Positions 16,242-24,820 are shown, counted from the first letter of the stretch. The stretch is 64,000 nt of DNA from Phil1 sp963643205 (GCA_963643205.1 CAVIJJ010000002.1:52417-116416); one strand, 5' to 3'. Notes: generated from the sequence alone by a model not told the origin. Numbers and translations are program-made.

Positions 16242-17162
16242 TTATTTTTCCTCGGCTATCCGCAGGTTTATAAAGTCAACTATGTCCTTCCAAACCTCTT
16301 CCTTGCCGGTTTCGTTCAGTATTTCGTGCCTCATTTCGGGATAAAGCTTAAGTATAACGTCGTGCCCGCTTTCAAGTAGCTTCGCGGCAACCTCCTTTGG
16401 CCCTTTGCCCATGCTGCCTACGGGGTCCTTGTCGCCCGCTATAACCATAATGGGCTTATTGGGCACCTTTGCCGCCCAGTCGCTTTGCGAAACCTCATCA
16501 AGCCCCGTGAAAAGATCGCGGAACGCGCAGGCCGTGAACGTAAAGCCGCAGAGCGGATCGGCCACGTATTTGTCAACGTTTTCCGTGTTTTTGCTCAGCC
16601 AGTCAAAGGCGGTTCTGCCCTCAAACGGCTTGTTGTACGCGCCGAAGGCAAGCGAATCAAGCAGCTTGTTCGGCGTTTTGCCGCCGGTTCGCTTTATTTC
16701 CGCCTTGGCCACAAGCTTGGCTATGGGCATGGCCGGGTTGCGTCCCGCCGTGCCGCAGAATATGAAAGCGTCTATGTCCTCGCCGTGCCTTGCGGCGTAT
16801 GAGCGGGCAAGGAAGGAGCCCATGCTGTGCCCGAGAAGTATGTACGGTATTGAGGGATAAGCCTGTTTTATAACGTTGTGCACGTTAAACGCGTCTTCAA
16901 TCAGCCTGTCCCAGCCGTTTTCAGCCCCGAAATAGCCCCTGATACCGTTTTCACTTATGCTCTTGCCGTGCGAAACCATGTCCGCCGCGGCGAGCGCGAT
17001 GCCGTTTTCGGCAAGAAATCCTGCAAAATCATTATATCTGTCCACATACTCCGCCATGCCGTGCATAACACACAGCACGGCGCGGGGCGGCTGATGCTCG
17101 GGCTCACGGAAAAGTATATTTATGTTGCAAAGGTCGGTCGATGAACGTAAGGGCTGATCCAT
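16242..17162 (-). CDS. Alpha/beta hydrolase, monoacylglycerol lipase/lysophospholipase-like
   Basis: The 306-aa protein has the alpha/beta-hydrolase triad: nucleophile elbow LLGHSMGSFLARSYA, the Asp in VIAGDKDPVGSMGKG, and the His near the end in YPEMRHEILNETGKEEVW. The oxyanion-side motif VLCVMHGMAEYVDRYNDFA and the DMVSHGKS segment are typical of the serine aminopeptidase S33/lysophospholipase-like group. No signal peptide is seen, so it is cytoplasmic. It is the first gene of an operon with uracil-DNA glycosylase and is divergent from a LysR regulator that may control it. GGAGG precedes the ATG. Confidence 0.87.
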   Translation of the reverse strand: MDQPLRSSTDLCNINILFREPEHQPPRAVLCVMHGMAEYVDRYNDFAGFLAENGIALAAADMVSHGKSISENGIRGYFGAENGWDRLIEDAFNVHNVIKQAYPSIPYILLGHSMGSFLARSYAARHGEDIDAFIFCGTAGRNPAMPIAKLVAKAEIKRTGGKTPNKLLDSLAFGAYNKPFEGRTAFDWLSKNTENVDKYVADPLCGFTFTACAFRDLFTGLDEVSQSDWAAKVPNKPIMVIAGDKDPVGSMGKGPKEVAAKLLESGHDVILKLYPEMRHEILNETGKEEVWKDIVDFINLRIAEEK

Positions 17163-17220
17163 TTGAATTTCCTCCGTACTTTTTATGCGATTTCAGCTAA
17201 TTATAACATTATATCGCCAA

Positions 17221-17286
17221 TATTGCATTAACATTAGAAAAACTTATTGCATTATCGTGGACAGGTGGGTATAATCAAATGCAATA
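17221..17286. promoter_or_regulatory. Repeated TATTGCATTA boxes in the LysR/hydrolase divergent region
   Basis: TATTGCATTA occurs twice as a direct repeat (17221-17230 and 17245-17254, 24 bp apart). An inverted copy of its core, ATGCAATA, lies at 17279-17286. The second copy covers the -35 of the putative LysR promoter. This spacing and position fit an autoregulatory LysR-type operator also facing the divergent hydrolase gene. Binding is inferred. Confidence 0.5.
17247..17275 (+). promoter_or_regulatory. Putative sigma-A promoter of the LysR regulator gene
   Basis: TTGCAT (17247-17252) and a perfect TATAAT (17270-17275) are separated by 17 nt. Confidence 0.65.
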
Positions 17287-17311
17287 CTTTCGAAAAAACG
17301 GAGGAGCATCC

Positions 17312-18217
17312 ATGCCTACCGATCTTGATCTATACAGCATTTTCTGCACCGTGGCGCGCTGCGGCAGCCTTTCGCACGCGGCAAGGGAACTTTATGTAAG
17401 CCAGCCCGCTATAAGCCAGTCCATGCACAGGCTTGAGTATACCCTGGGCTGTACTTTGTTCACCCGCACCAGCCGCGGCATTTCGCTTACAAGCGAGGGT
17501 CGTATGCTGTATAGCTATGCCGATAAGGCCGTAAGCCTAATCGCGGCGGCGGAGGATAAGCTTAACCGCATGCGTACTTTGCAGTCCGGCGGCCTTATGA
17601 TTGGCGCGAGCGATACCCTGTGCCAGTATTTCCTGCTGCCCTATCTTGAAAAGTTCCATTCGGAATATCCGGATATTCAGCTGCAGGTTACCAACCGCAC
17701 CACGCCCGATACCGTTGAGCTTCTTAAGGTGGGCAAGGTTGATATAGCGCTTGTGAATCTGCCGGTTATAGACAGCGCGCTTTCCGTAAAGGAAGTGCTT
17801 AAGGTGCATGATGTGTTTGTCGCGTCCTCCCGCTTTGAGCATCTGAAAAACAGACAGGTTACGCTTGAGGAACTTTCAAGAGAGCCGCTCGTGCTGCTTG
17901 AAAAGGCCTCCAATTCCCGTAAATATCTTGATGATTTCGCTGCGGTCTGCGGCGTAACGCTAAGGCCCGAAATTGAGCTTGGCGCGCACAGCCTGCTTGT
18001 TGAGTTCGCCAAAATCGGCTTGGGCGTTGCCTGCGTAACGTATGAGTTCGCGGCCGAGGCGATAGACAGCGGCGAGCTTTTCGAGGTAAAGCTTAAAACG
18101 CCCATGCCCAGCAGAAACATAGGCCTTATATCCCTTGAGGGAGTGCCGCTTTCACCCGCGGCGGAAAGGTTTATACAGATCGTGCTTAATGATGAGCCGG
18201 AAGCGGAGCAAAAATAA
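17312..18217 (+). CDS. LysR-family transcriptional regulator
   Basis: The start at 17312 (GGAGGAG upstream) gives 301 aa. The N-terminal winged helix-turn-helix reads DLYSIFCTVARCGSLSHAAR and ELYVSQPAISQSMHRLE. The effector-binding periplasmic-protein-like domain begins near residue 85 (GGLMIGASDTLCQYFLLPYL) and includes VDIALVNLPVIDS. The gene faces away from the hydrolase/glycosylase operon, the usual layout for a LysR regulator and its target. The ligand is unknown. It is followed by a strong terminator. Confidence 0.92.
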   Translation: MPTDLDLYSIFCTVARCGSLSHAARELYVSQPAISQSMHRLEYTLGCTLFTRTSRGISLTSEGRMLYSYADKAVSLIAAAEDKLNRMRTLQSGGLMIGASDTLCQYFLLPYLEKFHSEYPDIQLQVTNRTTPDTVELLKVGKVDIALVNLPVIDSALSVKEVLKVHDVFVASSRFEHLKNRQVTLEELSREPLVLLEKASNSRKYLDDFAAVCGVTLRPEIELGAHSLLVEFAKIGLGVACVTYEFAAEAIDSGELFEVKLKTPMPSRNIGLISLEGVPLSPAAERFIQIVLNDEPEAEQK

Positions 18218-18238
18218 ATAATGCGTTAAAATGAATAA

Positions 18239-18269
18239 GACCCGCGGTCAGACGACTGCGGGTCTTTTT
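18239..18269 (+). terminator. Terminator of the LysR regulator gene
   Basis: An 11-bp stem GACCCGCGGTC/GACTGCGGGTC (one wobble) with a 4-nt loop is followed by TTTTT. Confidence 0.9.
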
Positions 18270-18285
18270 GTTAAGCTTTGTCTTG

Positions 18286-19059
18286 TTATGCCTTATACGG
18301 CTTTATGCCGGCAAGATCGCGAGAAATTTCGCGTATGGCGATTTCCGCGGTGGGAACGTCGGTATTATAGCTGGCGAACGCCACAACAAAGGGCTTCTCG
18401 GCGTATACTATGCCAACGTCGTTTGTAAGGTTGTCGTCCTCGCCGGTCTTGTGCGCAACCGCAACCTCATCCCTCAGGTAACCGGGGATCTTATGGTTGA
18501 TCTGCTGCTCGAGAAGCAGCTTTTCGATTGCCTCACTTACTTCCTGTGAAACGAACGTGCGGCGGTATACCTGCTCCAGCAGCATGCCCATTTCGGCGGG
18601 CACAATGTAGTTGCATTTGCCCTGCGCGCTCGCTTCGCTGTCGAACAGCAGCCGCTCTATATGCGTTTTCTCAAGGCCAATCTTTTTGAATTCCGCGTTA
18701 AGGTTGTCTATACCCAGGCGGCTTATAAGCATATTGGTCGCGGTGTTGTCCGAAAGCGTAATCATCAGCCCGCAAAGGGTCTGAATGTCCACAACCGGCT
18801 CATCGGTAAAGAAGTACAGCGCTCCGCACGGCGGCATTTTGTCCGCGTGGTGGCAGGTAAGCTTTTCGCCAAGGCTCAGCTTGCCCTCGTGCGCCAGCTT
18901 CATAATAACCATGTACACCGGCAGTTTTATTACGCTTGCCGCTTCAAACTGCTCGTTTTCATTGTAGCCGAGCGTTTCCCCGGTGGTAAGGTCTTTATAG
19001 TAAAAACCCACGTTGCCGGGAACGGCCTTAAGCTTTGAAAGAATAGCTTCGCTGTTCAT
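18286..19059 (-). CDS. Class A beta-lactamase-fold serine hydrolase, cytoplasmic form
   Basis: This 257-aa protein has the penicillin-recognising fold motifs: SVIK (Ser42, Lys45), SDN (103-105) and KTG (204-206). It has no signal peptide or membrane anchor, whereas true beta-lactamases are exported. The region where class A enzymes carry the omega-loop Glu166 (ExxLN) reads LLFDSEASAQGKCN here, without a clear match. It is therefore better called a beta-lactamase-related hydrolase of unknown substrate than a resistance enzyme. It lies just downstream of an amino-acid permease gene on the same strand (21 nt gap), so the two are probably co-transcribed. Confidence 0.82.
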   Translation of the reverse strand: MNSEAILSKLKAVPGNVGFYYKDLTTGETLGYNENEQFEAASVIKLPVYMVIMKLAHEGKLSLGEKLTCHHADKMPPCGALYFFTDEPVVDIQTLCGLMITLSDNTATNMLISRLGIDNLNAEFKKIGLEKTHIERLLFDSEASAQGKCNYIVPAEMGMLLEQVYRRTFVSQEVSEAIEKLLLEQQINHKIPGYLRDEVAVAHKTGEDDNLTNDVGIVYAEKPFVVAFASYNTDVPTAEIAIREISRDLAGIKPYKA

Positions 19060-19080
19060 AATAACACTCTCCGTATTATA

Positions 19081-20466
19081 TCAGTTGTCAATCTTATCGG
19101 TATCGTATTCCATGCCGCCGTTGAGCTTGCGGAAGATGTAGTAGAACGGTATGCACAGAGCGATTATGATAAGGCCCTTAAGGGAGGTGATGGGATCCTC
19201 AACAAAGTTGTTCACCAGCAGCACAACGAAGAGCAGGCAGGTGATAATGATAACGGGGATACCGCCCCATACCTTGTAAGGACGCTCCATATCGGGGTAC
19301 TTCTTGCGGAATACAAGCACGGCGATTACGGCCATCAGGTTCAGCAGAGCGCTTACGGAGACCAGCCAGTCGGTAAGCTGCTGCAGGCTGTTGAACAGAA
19401 CAAGTATTATGGACATAGCGGAGGAGGCGAGAATTGCGAAGGCGGGAACGCCGTATTCGTTAACCTCGCCGCACTTCTTGAAGAAGAAGCCGCCGCGGGC
19501 CATTGCGTAGTAAGTACGGGGGAATACCAGGCAGTCGCCGTTAACGGTACCAACGATACCGACGGCCATGCCGATAAGAACTATCCACTTGCCGAAGCCG
19601 CCCATTACGCGGTAAGCGGCCTCTTTACCAAGGTAAAGGTTGCCGTCGGCGATCATGGCGTTTACGTCAGCCTGCGGGATTATACGGTAGATAGCCAGGT
19701 TGAACAGGGTGTATACAAGCATTATGCCGCCCATGGAAATGATGATGGCCAGGGGCAGGTCACGCTTGGGGCGCTTCATCTCGCCGGCAACGGTGTTCAG
19801 GTTTGTCCAGCCTTCATAAGCCCAAAGGGACGCGAACGTGGCGTAGCCGACAACCTTTATAATGTTGAATACGGTGGGCTGAGTCTCCTCGGTGAACGCG
19901 TTGCCAAGGGAAAGATCGGGGCTTACCTGACCCGCGAAAATGCCGAGCACTATAACGAGCACAAGGGGAACAAGGCGCAGAACCATGCTTATGTTCTGTA
20001 TTGCCGCGGCGGTCTTTATGCCGCGCAGGTTGATGATGGTGAATAATACTATAAGTCCGATTGCAATCGCTTTGGTGACGGGTTCAGAGAAAGAGAACTC
20101 CTCAGAGAAGGGTGTGACGGCGGCCAAGGCAAGGGAAGCTATTGATCCGGAAGCCGTAAGCAGGAAGCCGGAGAAACCGTTTACAAAGCCCGCCAGGGGA
20201 TGATACGCTTTGGCAAGATAGGTAGTCATGCCGCCGGTAACAGGCATCTCCGCGCCAAGCTCCGCAAAGCACAGGCCGCCGAGTATGCTCACTATGCCGC
20301 CGACTATCCAGCACACGAGCGCCATACCCATGGACATGTTTACGCGCTCAAGCACGTAGCTGCCAAGGTAGTAGATACCAGAGCCTATGGTCATGCCGGC
20401 CACAAGGCTGATGCCGGAAAATACACCCAGTTCTTTCTTTAGGTGCTTTCCATTGTTGCTTTCCAT
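19081..20466 (-). CDS. APC-superfamily amino-acid permease/exchanger
   Basis: The start at 20466 (AGGAGG upstream) gives 461 aa with about twelve predicted helices. The first helix holds the substrate-binding break GMTIGSGIYYLGSYVL. Others include SILGGLCFAELGAEMPVTGG and FASLWAYEGWTNLNTVAGEM, both typical of the L-type (SteT/LAT-like) amino-acid exchangers. The C-terminal part (MERPYKVWGGIPVIIITCLL) also fits. The exact amino acid is not predictable. A near-perfect palindrome in its 5' leader suggests specific control. The beta-lactamase-fold hydrolase gene follows. Confidence 0.9.
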   Translation of the reverse strand: MESNNGKHLKKELGVFSGISLVAGMTIGSGIYYLGSYVLERVNMSMGMALVCWIVGGIVSILGGLCFAELGAEMPVTGGMTTYLAKAYHPLAGFVNGFSGFLLTASGSIASLALAAVTPFSEEFSFSEPVTKAIAIGLIVLFTIINLRGIKTAAAIQNISMVLRLVPLVLVIVLGIFAGQVSPDLSLGNAFTEETQPTVFNIIKVVGYATFASLWAYEGWTNLNTVAGEMKRPKRDLPLAIIISMGGIMLVYTLFNLAIYRIIPQADVNAMIADGNLYLGKEAAYRVMGGFGKWIVLIGMAVGIVGTVNGDCLVFPRTYYAMARGGFFFKKCGEVNEYGVPAFAILASSAMSIILVLFNSLQQLTDWLVSVSALLNLMAVIAVLVFRKKYPDMERPYKVWGGIPVIIITCLLFVVLLVNNFVEDPITSLKGLIIIALCIPFYYIFRKLNGGMEYDTDKIDN

Positions 20467-20488
20467 AAGAAAACCTCCTGAAAAAATT

Positions 20489-20522
20489 TTGGATAAAAAC
20501 AAATTAATTTATTTTTATCCAA
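20489..20522. promoter_or_regulatory. 34-bp near-perfect palindrome in the permease leader
   Basis: TTGGATAAAAA (20489-20499) is perfectly inverted as TTTTTATCCAA (20512-20522), with a palindromic AAATTAATTT core between them. It lies between the putative transcription start (about 20533) and the permease ribosome binding site. This fits an operator acting as a roadblock or an RNA hairpin near the 5' end. The cognate regulator is not evident. Confidence 0.6.
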
Positions 20523-20539
20523 TAATATTGTATATTTGT

Positions 20540-20568
20540 ATAATACTACCGTGTTAAAATTCCGTCAA
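20540..20568 (-). promoter_or_regulatory. Putative sigma-A promoter of the permease gene
   Basis: On the minus strand TTGACG (20563-20568) and TATTAT (20540-20545) are separated by 17 nt. Confidence 0.65.
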
Positions 20569-20612
20569 TAAATTTTTCTCAAAAAGTTTATTTTTAATTC
20601 ACAACAAAATAC

Positions 20613-20642
20613 TGGACATGAAATTCAAACCATGCATATAAT
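20613..20642 (+). promoter_or_regulatory. Putative promoter of the alarmone synthetase gene
   Basis: TGGACA (20613-20618) and TATAAT (20637-20642) are spaced by 18 nt, placing transcription start about 15 nt before the first ATG. Confidence 0.55.
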
Positions 20643-20663
20643 AATTCGGATAAGCTAATTCCA

Positions 20664-21395
20664 ATGAATATTTTGAAAGGCAGGCGGCCGAAAAAAGTGA
20701 AGAGTCTTGGTGAAATGCAGGGGTTGGAGCAGTTGCTGCTGTCCAGATTGAGCAAGAGCGACATAAGAACATGGGTGCAAAATTATGCAAGACCGTATAA
20801 GGAACTTATGGCCTTTTACCGCTGCGCCATGATGGAGGTTGCCACCAAATTCAGCGTGCTTGACGAGGAGCTTTCGCTTGAATACGACCGCAACCCAATA
20901 GAAAGCGTTAAAACAAGGCTTAAATCGCTGGACAGCATAGTTGAAAAAGCAACGCGCAAGGGCATAAGCCTCTCGATAGACAGCATAGAGAAAAACTTAA
21001 ACGATATTGCGGGCGTGCGCGTAATATGCTCATACCCGAGCGATATTTATATGCTTTCCGAATCCTTTTCAAAGCAGGACGATATACGGGTTATAGAACG
21101 CAAGGATTATATAAAAAATCCCAAGCCAAACGGATACAGAAGCCTGCATCTTGTTGTTGAAACGCCTATTTTTCTGCATGACAAAAAGCGCATGATGAAG
21201 GTGGAGGTTCAGTTCCGCACAATATCAATGGACTGGTGGGCCAGTTTGGAGCATAAAATAAATTATAAAAAGGATGTGCCGGACGATATAAGGGCGGAAA
21301 TAACAAAGGAGCTGCTTGAGTGCGCAACCCTCGGCGCCAGCCTTGACAACCGCATGGAGGGCATACAGAAGCGCGTTGAGCGGGAAACGGAGTAA
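20664..21395 (+). CDS. Small alarmone synthetase (RelA/SpoT synthetase domain, RelQ/SasB-like)
   Basis: The 243-aa protein has a single RelA/SpoT (p)ppGpp synthetase domain and no HD hydrolase, TGS or ACT domain. It therefore belongs to the small alarmone synthetases, which pyrophosphorylate GDP/GTP during stress. Key segments are RKGISLSIDSIEKNLNDIAG, VRVICSYPSDIYML, KPNGYRSLHLVVETPIF and VEVQFRTISMDWWASLEHKI. The N-terminus extends about 40 residues beyond Bacillus RelQ. The ATG at 20664 lacks a Shine-Dalgarno sequence, so a later start (for example ATG near 20716) is possible. Confidence 0.88.
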   Translation: MNILKGRRPKKVKSLGEMQGLEQLLLSRLSKSDIRTWVQNYARPYKELMAFYRCAMMEVATKFSVLDEELSLEYDRNPIESVKTRLKSLDSIVEKATRKGISLSIDSIEKNLNDIAGVRVICSYPSDIYMLSESFSKQDDIRVIERKDYIKNPKPNGYRSLHLVVETPIFLHDKKRMMKVEVQFRTISMDWWASLEHKINYKKDVPDDIRAEITKELLECATLGASLDNRMEGIQKRVERETE

Positions 21396-21474
21396 CGCTT
21401 TATTTATTGAATAAGCACCCTAAGGGTGCTATATTTATATTCAGATTATCATATTTGAAACGGTGACAATGATT

Positions 21475-22953
21475 ATGAAACGCTGCTGCGGTGTGTTGAT
21501 GCCCGTGTTTTCTCTTCCCTCGCCCTACGGAATAGGCACGTTCGGGCGGGAGGCGTATAAGTTCGCGGATTTTTTGAAGGCTTCCGGCTTTGGCGCGTGG
21601 CAGATGCTGCCCCTTGGGCCAACAAGCTACGGCGATTCGCCTTACCAAAGCTTTTCTTCCTGCGCCGGAAATCCTTATTTTATTGACCTTGATACGCTTA
21701 TTGAGGATGGCTTGCTTGAAAAAGAAGAGGTTGAGCGCATAGACTGGGGCGCGGACAAAACGCGCGTTGATTACGAAAAAATATATCTTAACCGCATGAA
21801 CGTGCTTGCCCTTGCAAAAGCGCGCGGCTATGAGCGGGATAAAGCCGAAATAGAAGAATTTATTGATAAAAACAAAGCCTGGGTTTATGAATACGCTCTT
21901 TTTATGGCCCTGAAGAAGCGCTTTGGTATGAAGGCGTGGACAGAGTGGCCGGACGAGGGCGTAAGGCGGCACGAAGCGGCGGCCGTTGAAAAATACTCCC
22001 GCGAGCTTAAAGAGAATATTGAGCTTTATATATATGTGCAGTATCTTTTCTTTAAGCAATGGAACGCCCTTAAAAGCTATATAAATAACCTTGGCATAAG
22101 CATAATTGGCGATGTGCCTATATATGTGGCAATGGATTCGGTTGAGGTCTGGTCGCGGCGGGATATGTTTGCGCTTGATGAAAACCTTTCGCCAAAGGAG
22201 GTCGCCGGGGTTCCGCCGGATTATTTCAGCGAGGACGGGCAGCTTTGGGGCAACCCGCTCTACGATTGGCGGCGCATGGAAGAAACCGGCTTTGATTGGT
22301 GGATAGCCAGGCTGAATGCCGCGGCAAAACTTTTTGATATAATAAGAATAGATCATTTTCGCGGAATAGAAAGCTATTACGCCGTTCCGTTTGGCGAAAG
22401 TACTGCCAGAAACGGCCGCTGGGTAAAAGGGCCCGGCATGGACTTTGTAAACGCCGTAAAGGAAAACGTTAAGGCGGAGTTTATAGCGGAGGATTTGGGC
22501 TGCATTACGGACGAGGTTCGCGCGCTTCTGAAAGGCTCCGGCTTTCCGGGCATGCGGGTGCTGCAGTTCGCGTTCGACAGTCTTGCGCCAAGTGATTATC
22601 AGCCCCACGCGTATATAGAAAACTGCGTGTGCTATACCGGCACGCATGACAATAGCCCAACCCCTCTTTGGGTAAAGGAAGCGGACGAAAGGGTGCTTGA
22701 ATACGCTAAAAAATATCTTGGCGTTAAAGATAATTCGGCTCTTACCGCCGCCATGCTGCGCGCCGGAATGGCCTCGGTAGCCAGGCTTTTTGTGGCCGGG
22801 CTTCAGGATTATCTGAATATTGCCGACGGCGGCAGAATAAACACCCCCGGAACAAGCGCGGGAAACTGGCGCTGGCGGCTTGACGGCGAAACGGACATTA
22901 TGTCCTTATCAAAATTCCTTTATGAACAGGCTAAGCTTTACGCAAGAATATAA
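21475..22953 (+). CDS. malQ: 4-alpha-glucanotransferase (amylomaltase, GH77)
   Basis: MalQ disproportionates maltodextrins by moving glucan chains between acceptors and acts in glycogen/maltose metabolism in the cytosol. The start at 21475 (GGTGA 8 nt upstream) gives 492 aa; in-frame GTG 21463 and ATG 21469 are alternatives. GH77 signatures are GVLMPVFSLPSPYGIGTFG, DSPYQSFSSCAGNPYFIDL, the nucleophile region IIRIDHFRGIESYYAVP, the acid/base region FIAEDLGCITDEV and TGTHDNSP. It is 19 nt from the alcohol dehydrogenase gene. No other glycogen genes are in the window. Confidence 0.94.
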   Translation: MKRCCGVLMPVFSLPSPYGIGTFGREAYKFADFLKASGFGAWQMLPLGPTSYGDSPYQSFSSCAGNPYFIDLDTLIEDGLLEKEEVERIDWGADKTRVDYEKIYLNRMNVLALAKARGYERDKAEIEEFIDKNKAWVYEYALFMALKKRFGMKAWTEWPDEGVRRHEAAAVEKYSRELKENIELYIYVQYLFFKQWNALKSYINNLGISIIGDVPIYVAMDSVEVWSRRDMFALDENLSPKEVAGVPPDYFSEDGQLWGNPLYDWRRMEETGFDWWIARLNAAAKLFDIIRIDHFRGIESYYAVPFGESTARNGRWVKGPGMDFVNAVKENVKAEFIAEDLGCITDEVRALLKGSGFPGMRVLQFAFDSLAPSDYQPHAYIENCVCYTGTHDNSPTPLWVKEADERVLEYAKKYLGVKDNSALTAAMLRAGMASVARLFVAGLQDYLNIADGGRINTPGTSAGNWRWRLDGETDIMSLSKFLYEQAKLYARI

Positions 22954-22972
22954 TTAAAAAGGAGAGCAAATT

Positions 22973-24142
22973 ATGAACGGCTTTGTTTACGACATTCCGA
23001 CTCGCGTTTACTTTGGGCAGGATAAGCTTTCTTGCCTTGGCGAGGAGCTTAAAAAGCATGGCAGCAGGGTGCTTTTGGTGTATGGCGGCGGCTCGATTAA
23101 AAAGAGCGGCCTTTACGATAAGGTAACCGCGCAGATTAAGGGCGCGGGGCTTTATTTTGCCGAGCTTTCCGGCGTTGAGCCGAATCCCAAAATAAACTCG
23201 GTAAGACGTGGCGCGGAGCTTTGCAAAAAGGAAAATATAGATGTGGTTCTTGCCGTTGGCGGCGGCAGCACCATAGACGCGGCCAAGTTCATGGCGGCGG
23301 GCGCGCTGGTTGACTTTGACCCCTGGGAATTCATTAAAAACCGCGCGCCGATAGAAAAGGCTCTTCCCATCGTAACCGTGCTTACGATAGCCGCCACGGG
23401 ATCGGAAATGGACAACTGCGGCGTTATAAGCAACCCCGAAACAAACGATAAAATAGGCCGCGGGGATTATAAGCTTGTGCCTAAGGCATCCTTCCTTGAC
23501 CCGAGCGTAACCTATTCCGTAAGCGCGTACCAAACGGCGTGCGGCGCGGCGGACATAATAAGCCATATCTCAGAAGTGTATTTTAATACCGAAAAGGATT
23601 TATATATGCTCGATGGGTTTATGGAGGTGCTTTTCAAAACAATTATAAAATACGCTCCCGTAGCCATAGCCAAGCCCGATGATTACGAGGCCAGGGCAAA
23701 CATAATGTGGGCAAGCTCATGGGCGATAAACGGCTTCCTTGACGGCGGAAGAACCCTTGCCTGGAGCTGTCATCCCATGGAGCATCAGCTTTCCGCGTAT
23801 TACGATATTACTCACGGCCTTGGCCTTGCCATACTTACCCCGCGCTGGATGCGCCATTGCATGAATGATAAGACCACGCCGCGCCTTGCAAGGTTCGCGC
23901 GCGCCGTATTTTCGGTTGATAACGCCATGGATGATGCCGAGGCGGCCGAGGCGGGCATAGAAAAGCTTAGCGATTTTCTTTTCAAAACGCTTGGTCTGAA
24001 GAGCACCCTTACAAGCATAGGTATAGACAGCGCGCATTTTGAGGAAATGGCGGAAAAGGCCTGCGGCGCAAGCGGCGTTATAGAGGGCTTTGTGCCGCTT
24101 AAAAAGCAGGATGTGCTTGATATATACTCAATGAGTCTGTAA
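22973..24142 (+). CDS. Iron-containing alcohol dehydrogenase (NADH/NADPH butanol dehydrogenase type)
   Basis: The 389-aa protein belongs to the group III iron-dependent alcohol dehydrogenases that reduce aldehydes or ketones in fermentation. The nucleotide-binding motif is VLAVGGGSTIDAAKF. The metal ligands lie in CGAADIISHISEVYF (Asp and His) and SCHPMEHQLSAYYDITHGLG (two His). The N-terminus FVYDIPTRVYFGQDKL is typical of BdhA-type enzymes. A GGAGAG site precedes the ATG. Probably co-transcribed with malQ. The true substrate is not evident. Confidence 0.93.
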   Translation: MNGFVYDIPTRVYFGQDKLSCLGEELKKHGSRVLLVYGGGSIKKSGLYDKVTAQIKGAGLYFAELSGVEPNPKINSVRRGAELCKKENIDVVLAVGGGSTIDAAKFMAAGALVDFDPWEFIKNRAPIEKALPIVTVLTIAATGSEMDNCGVISNPETNDKIGRGDYKLVPKASFLDPSVTYSVSAYQTACGAADIISHISEVYFNTEKDLYMLDGFMEVLFKTIIKYAPVAIAKPDDYEARANIMWASSWAINGFLDGGRTLAWSCHPMEHQLSAYYDITHGLGLAILTPRWMRHCMNDKTTPRLARFARAVFSVDNAMDDAEAAEAGIEKLSDFLFKTLGLKSTLTSIGIDSAHFEEMAEKACGASGVIEGFVPLKKQDVLDIYSMSL

Positions 24143-24145
24143 GAA

Positions 24146-24808
24146 TTAAATATTCAGTATAAAGTGATTTCCGTCAAACCGCAGCAGCCCCTCATCGCGC
24201 ATCTTTCCAAGCTCCGTTGAAAGGCCGCTGCGGTCAACCGCAAGATAATCCGCAAGCTGTTGGCGGGAGAACGGAATCGTAAATTCGTAGGAACCGTATT
24301 TTTGCGCCTGCGCCGAAAAATAAGACATAAGCTTTGCCCTTGTTGTACGCTGACCCATATGGGTCAGCTTTTCGTTAAACATAAGGCTTTTTTCGGCAAG
24401 CTCACCAAGCAGGTTCCTGATTATTCTGCTGTGGTGTGAGCAGGCGGAGGAGCATACCGTAAGTATGCGCTGCACATTCAAAAACATAACCGTAACCGGG
24501 GTTTGCGCAACAACGCTCACGTTAAGCGCGGCCCCCGGCGCGCAGGCGAAGGCCGCCGCGAATGTTTGTCCGGGCTCGGCCTTGGATAATATGTTGCGGT
24601 TGCCCCAAATATCCTCCTGTATAACCAGCACGCTGCCAGCGAGCACAAAGCCTATCGCGTCCGCGGTTTCGCCGGCGTTCATAAGGTATGCCCCCTTGGG
24701 GTAGCTTTCCTCCTTTGCCGCAAGGCAGCTTAGCATGGCTGTCAATTCTTCCTCATCAACGCCGGAAAACAGGCGTGATGAGCATATCAACTTCAAAAAT
24801 TCTTTCAT
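24146..24808 (-). CDS. Crp/Fnr-family regulator, candidate HcpR-type nitrosative stress regulator
   Basis: The 220-aa protein has a cyclic-nucleotide-binding-like beta barrel (about 15-125) and a C-terminal winged helix with FSRQQLADYLAVDRSGLSTE as recognition region. It has no N-terminal Fnr-type cysteine cluster, though CSSACSHH lies in the dimerisation region. It is divergent from the ferredoxin-hcp operon with a perfect palindrome between them. That arrangement matches HcpR-like regulators of hybrid-cluster protein genes. The exact effector (NO or heme) is an inference from context. Confidence 0.85.
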   Translation of the reverse strand: MKEFLKLICSSRLFSGVDEEELTAMLSCLAAKEESYPKGAYLMNAGETADAIGFVLAGSVLVIQEDIWGNRNILSKAEPGQTFAAAFACAPGAALNVSVVAQTPVTVMFLNVQRILTVCSSACSHHSRIIRNLLGELAEKSLMFNEKLTHMGQRTTRAKLMSYFSAQAQKYGSYEFTIPFSRQQLADYLAVDRSGLSTELGKMRDEGLLRFDGNHFILNI

Positions 24809-24820
24809 AAAATCCTCTTT

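Noticed and set aside
18286..19059. Label as antibiotic-resistance beta-lactamase
   Set aside because: No export signal and no clear Glu166 motif; the fold alone does not support resistance.
21414..21430. AGCACCC-TAA-GGGTGCT hairpin after the alarmone synthetase gene
   Set aside because: Stem is fair but only scattered T residues follow; too weak to list as a terminator, though it may contribute to one.
21400..22647. Long minus-strand frame opposite malQ (415 aa)
   Set aside because: malQ has all GH77 motifs on the plus strand; the antisense product has no recognisable domains and is an artefact of codon bias.
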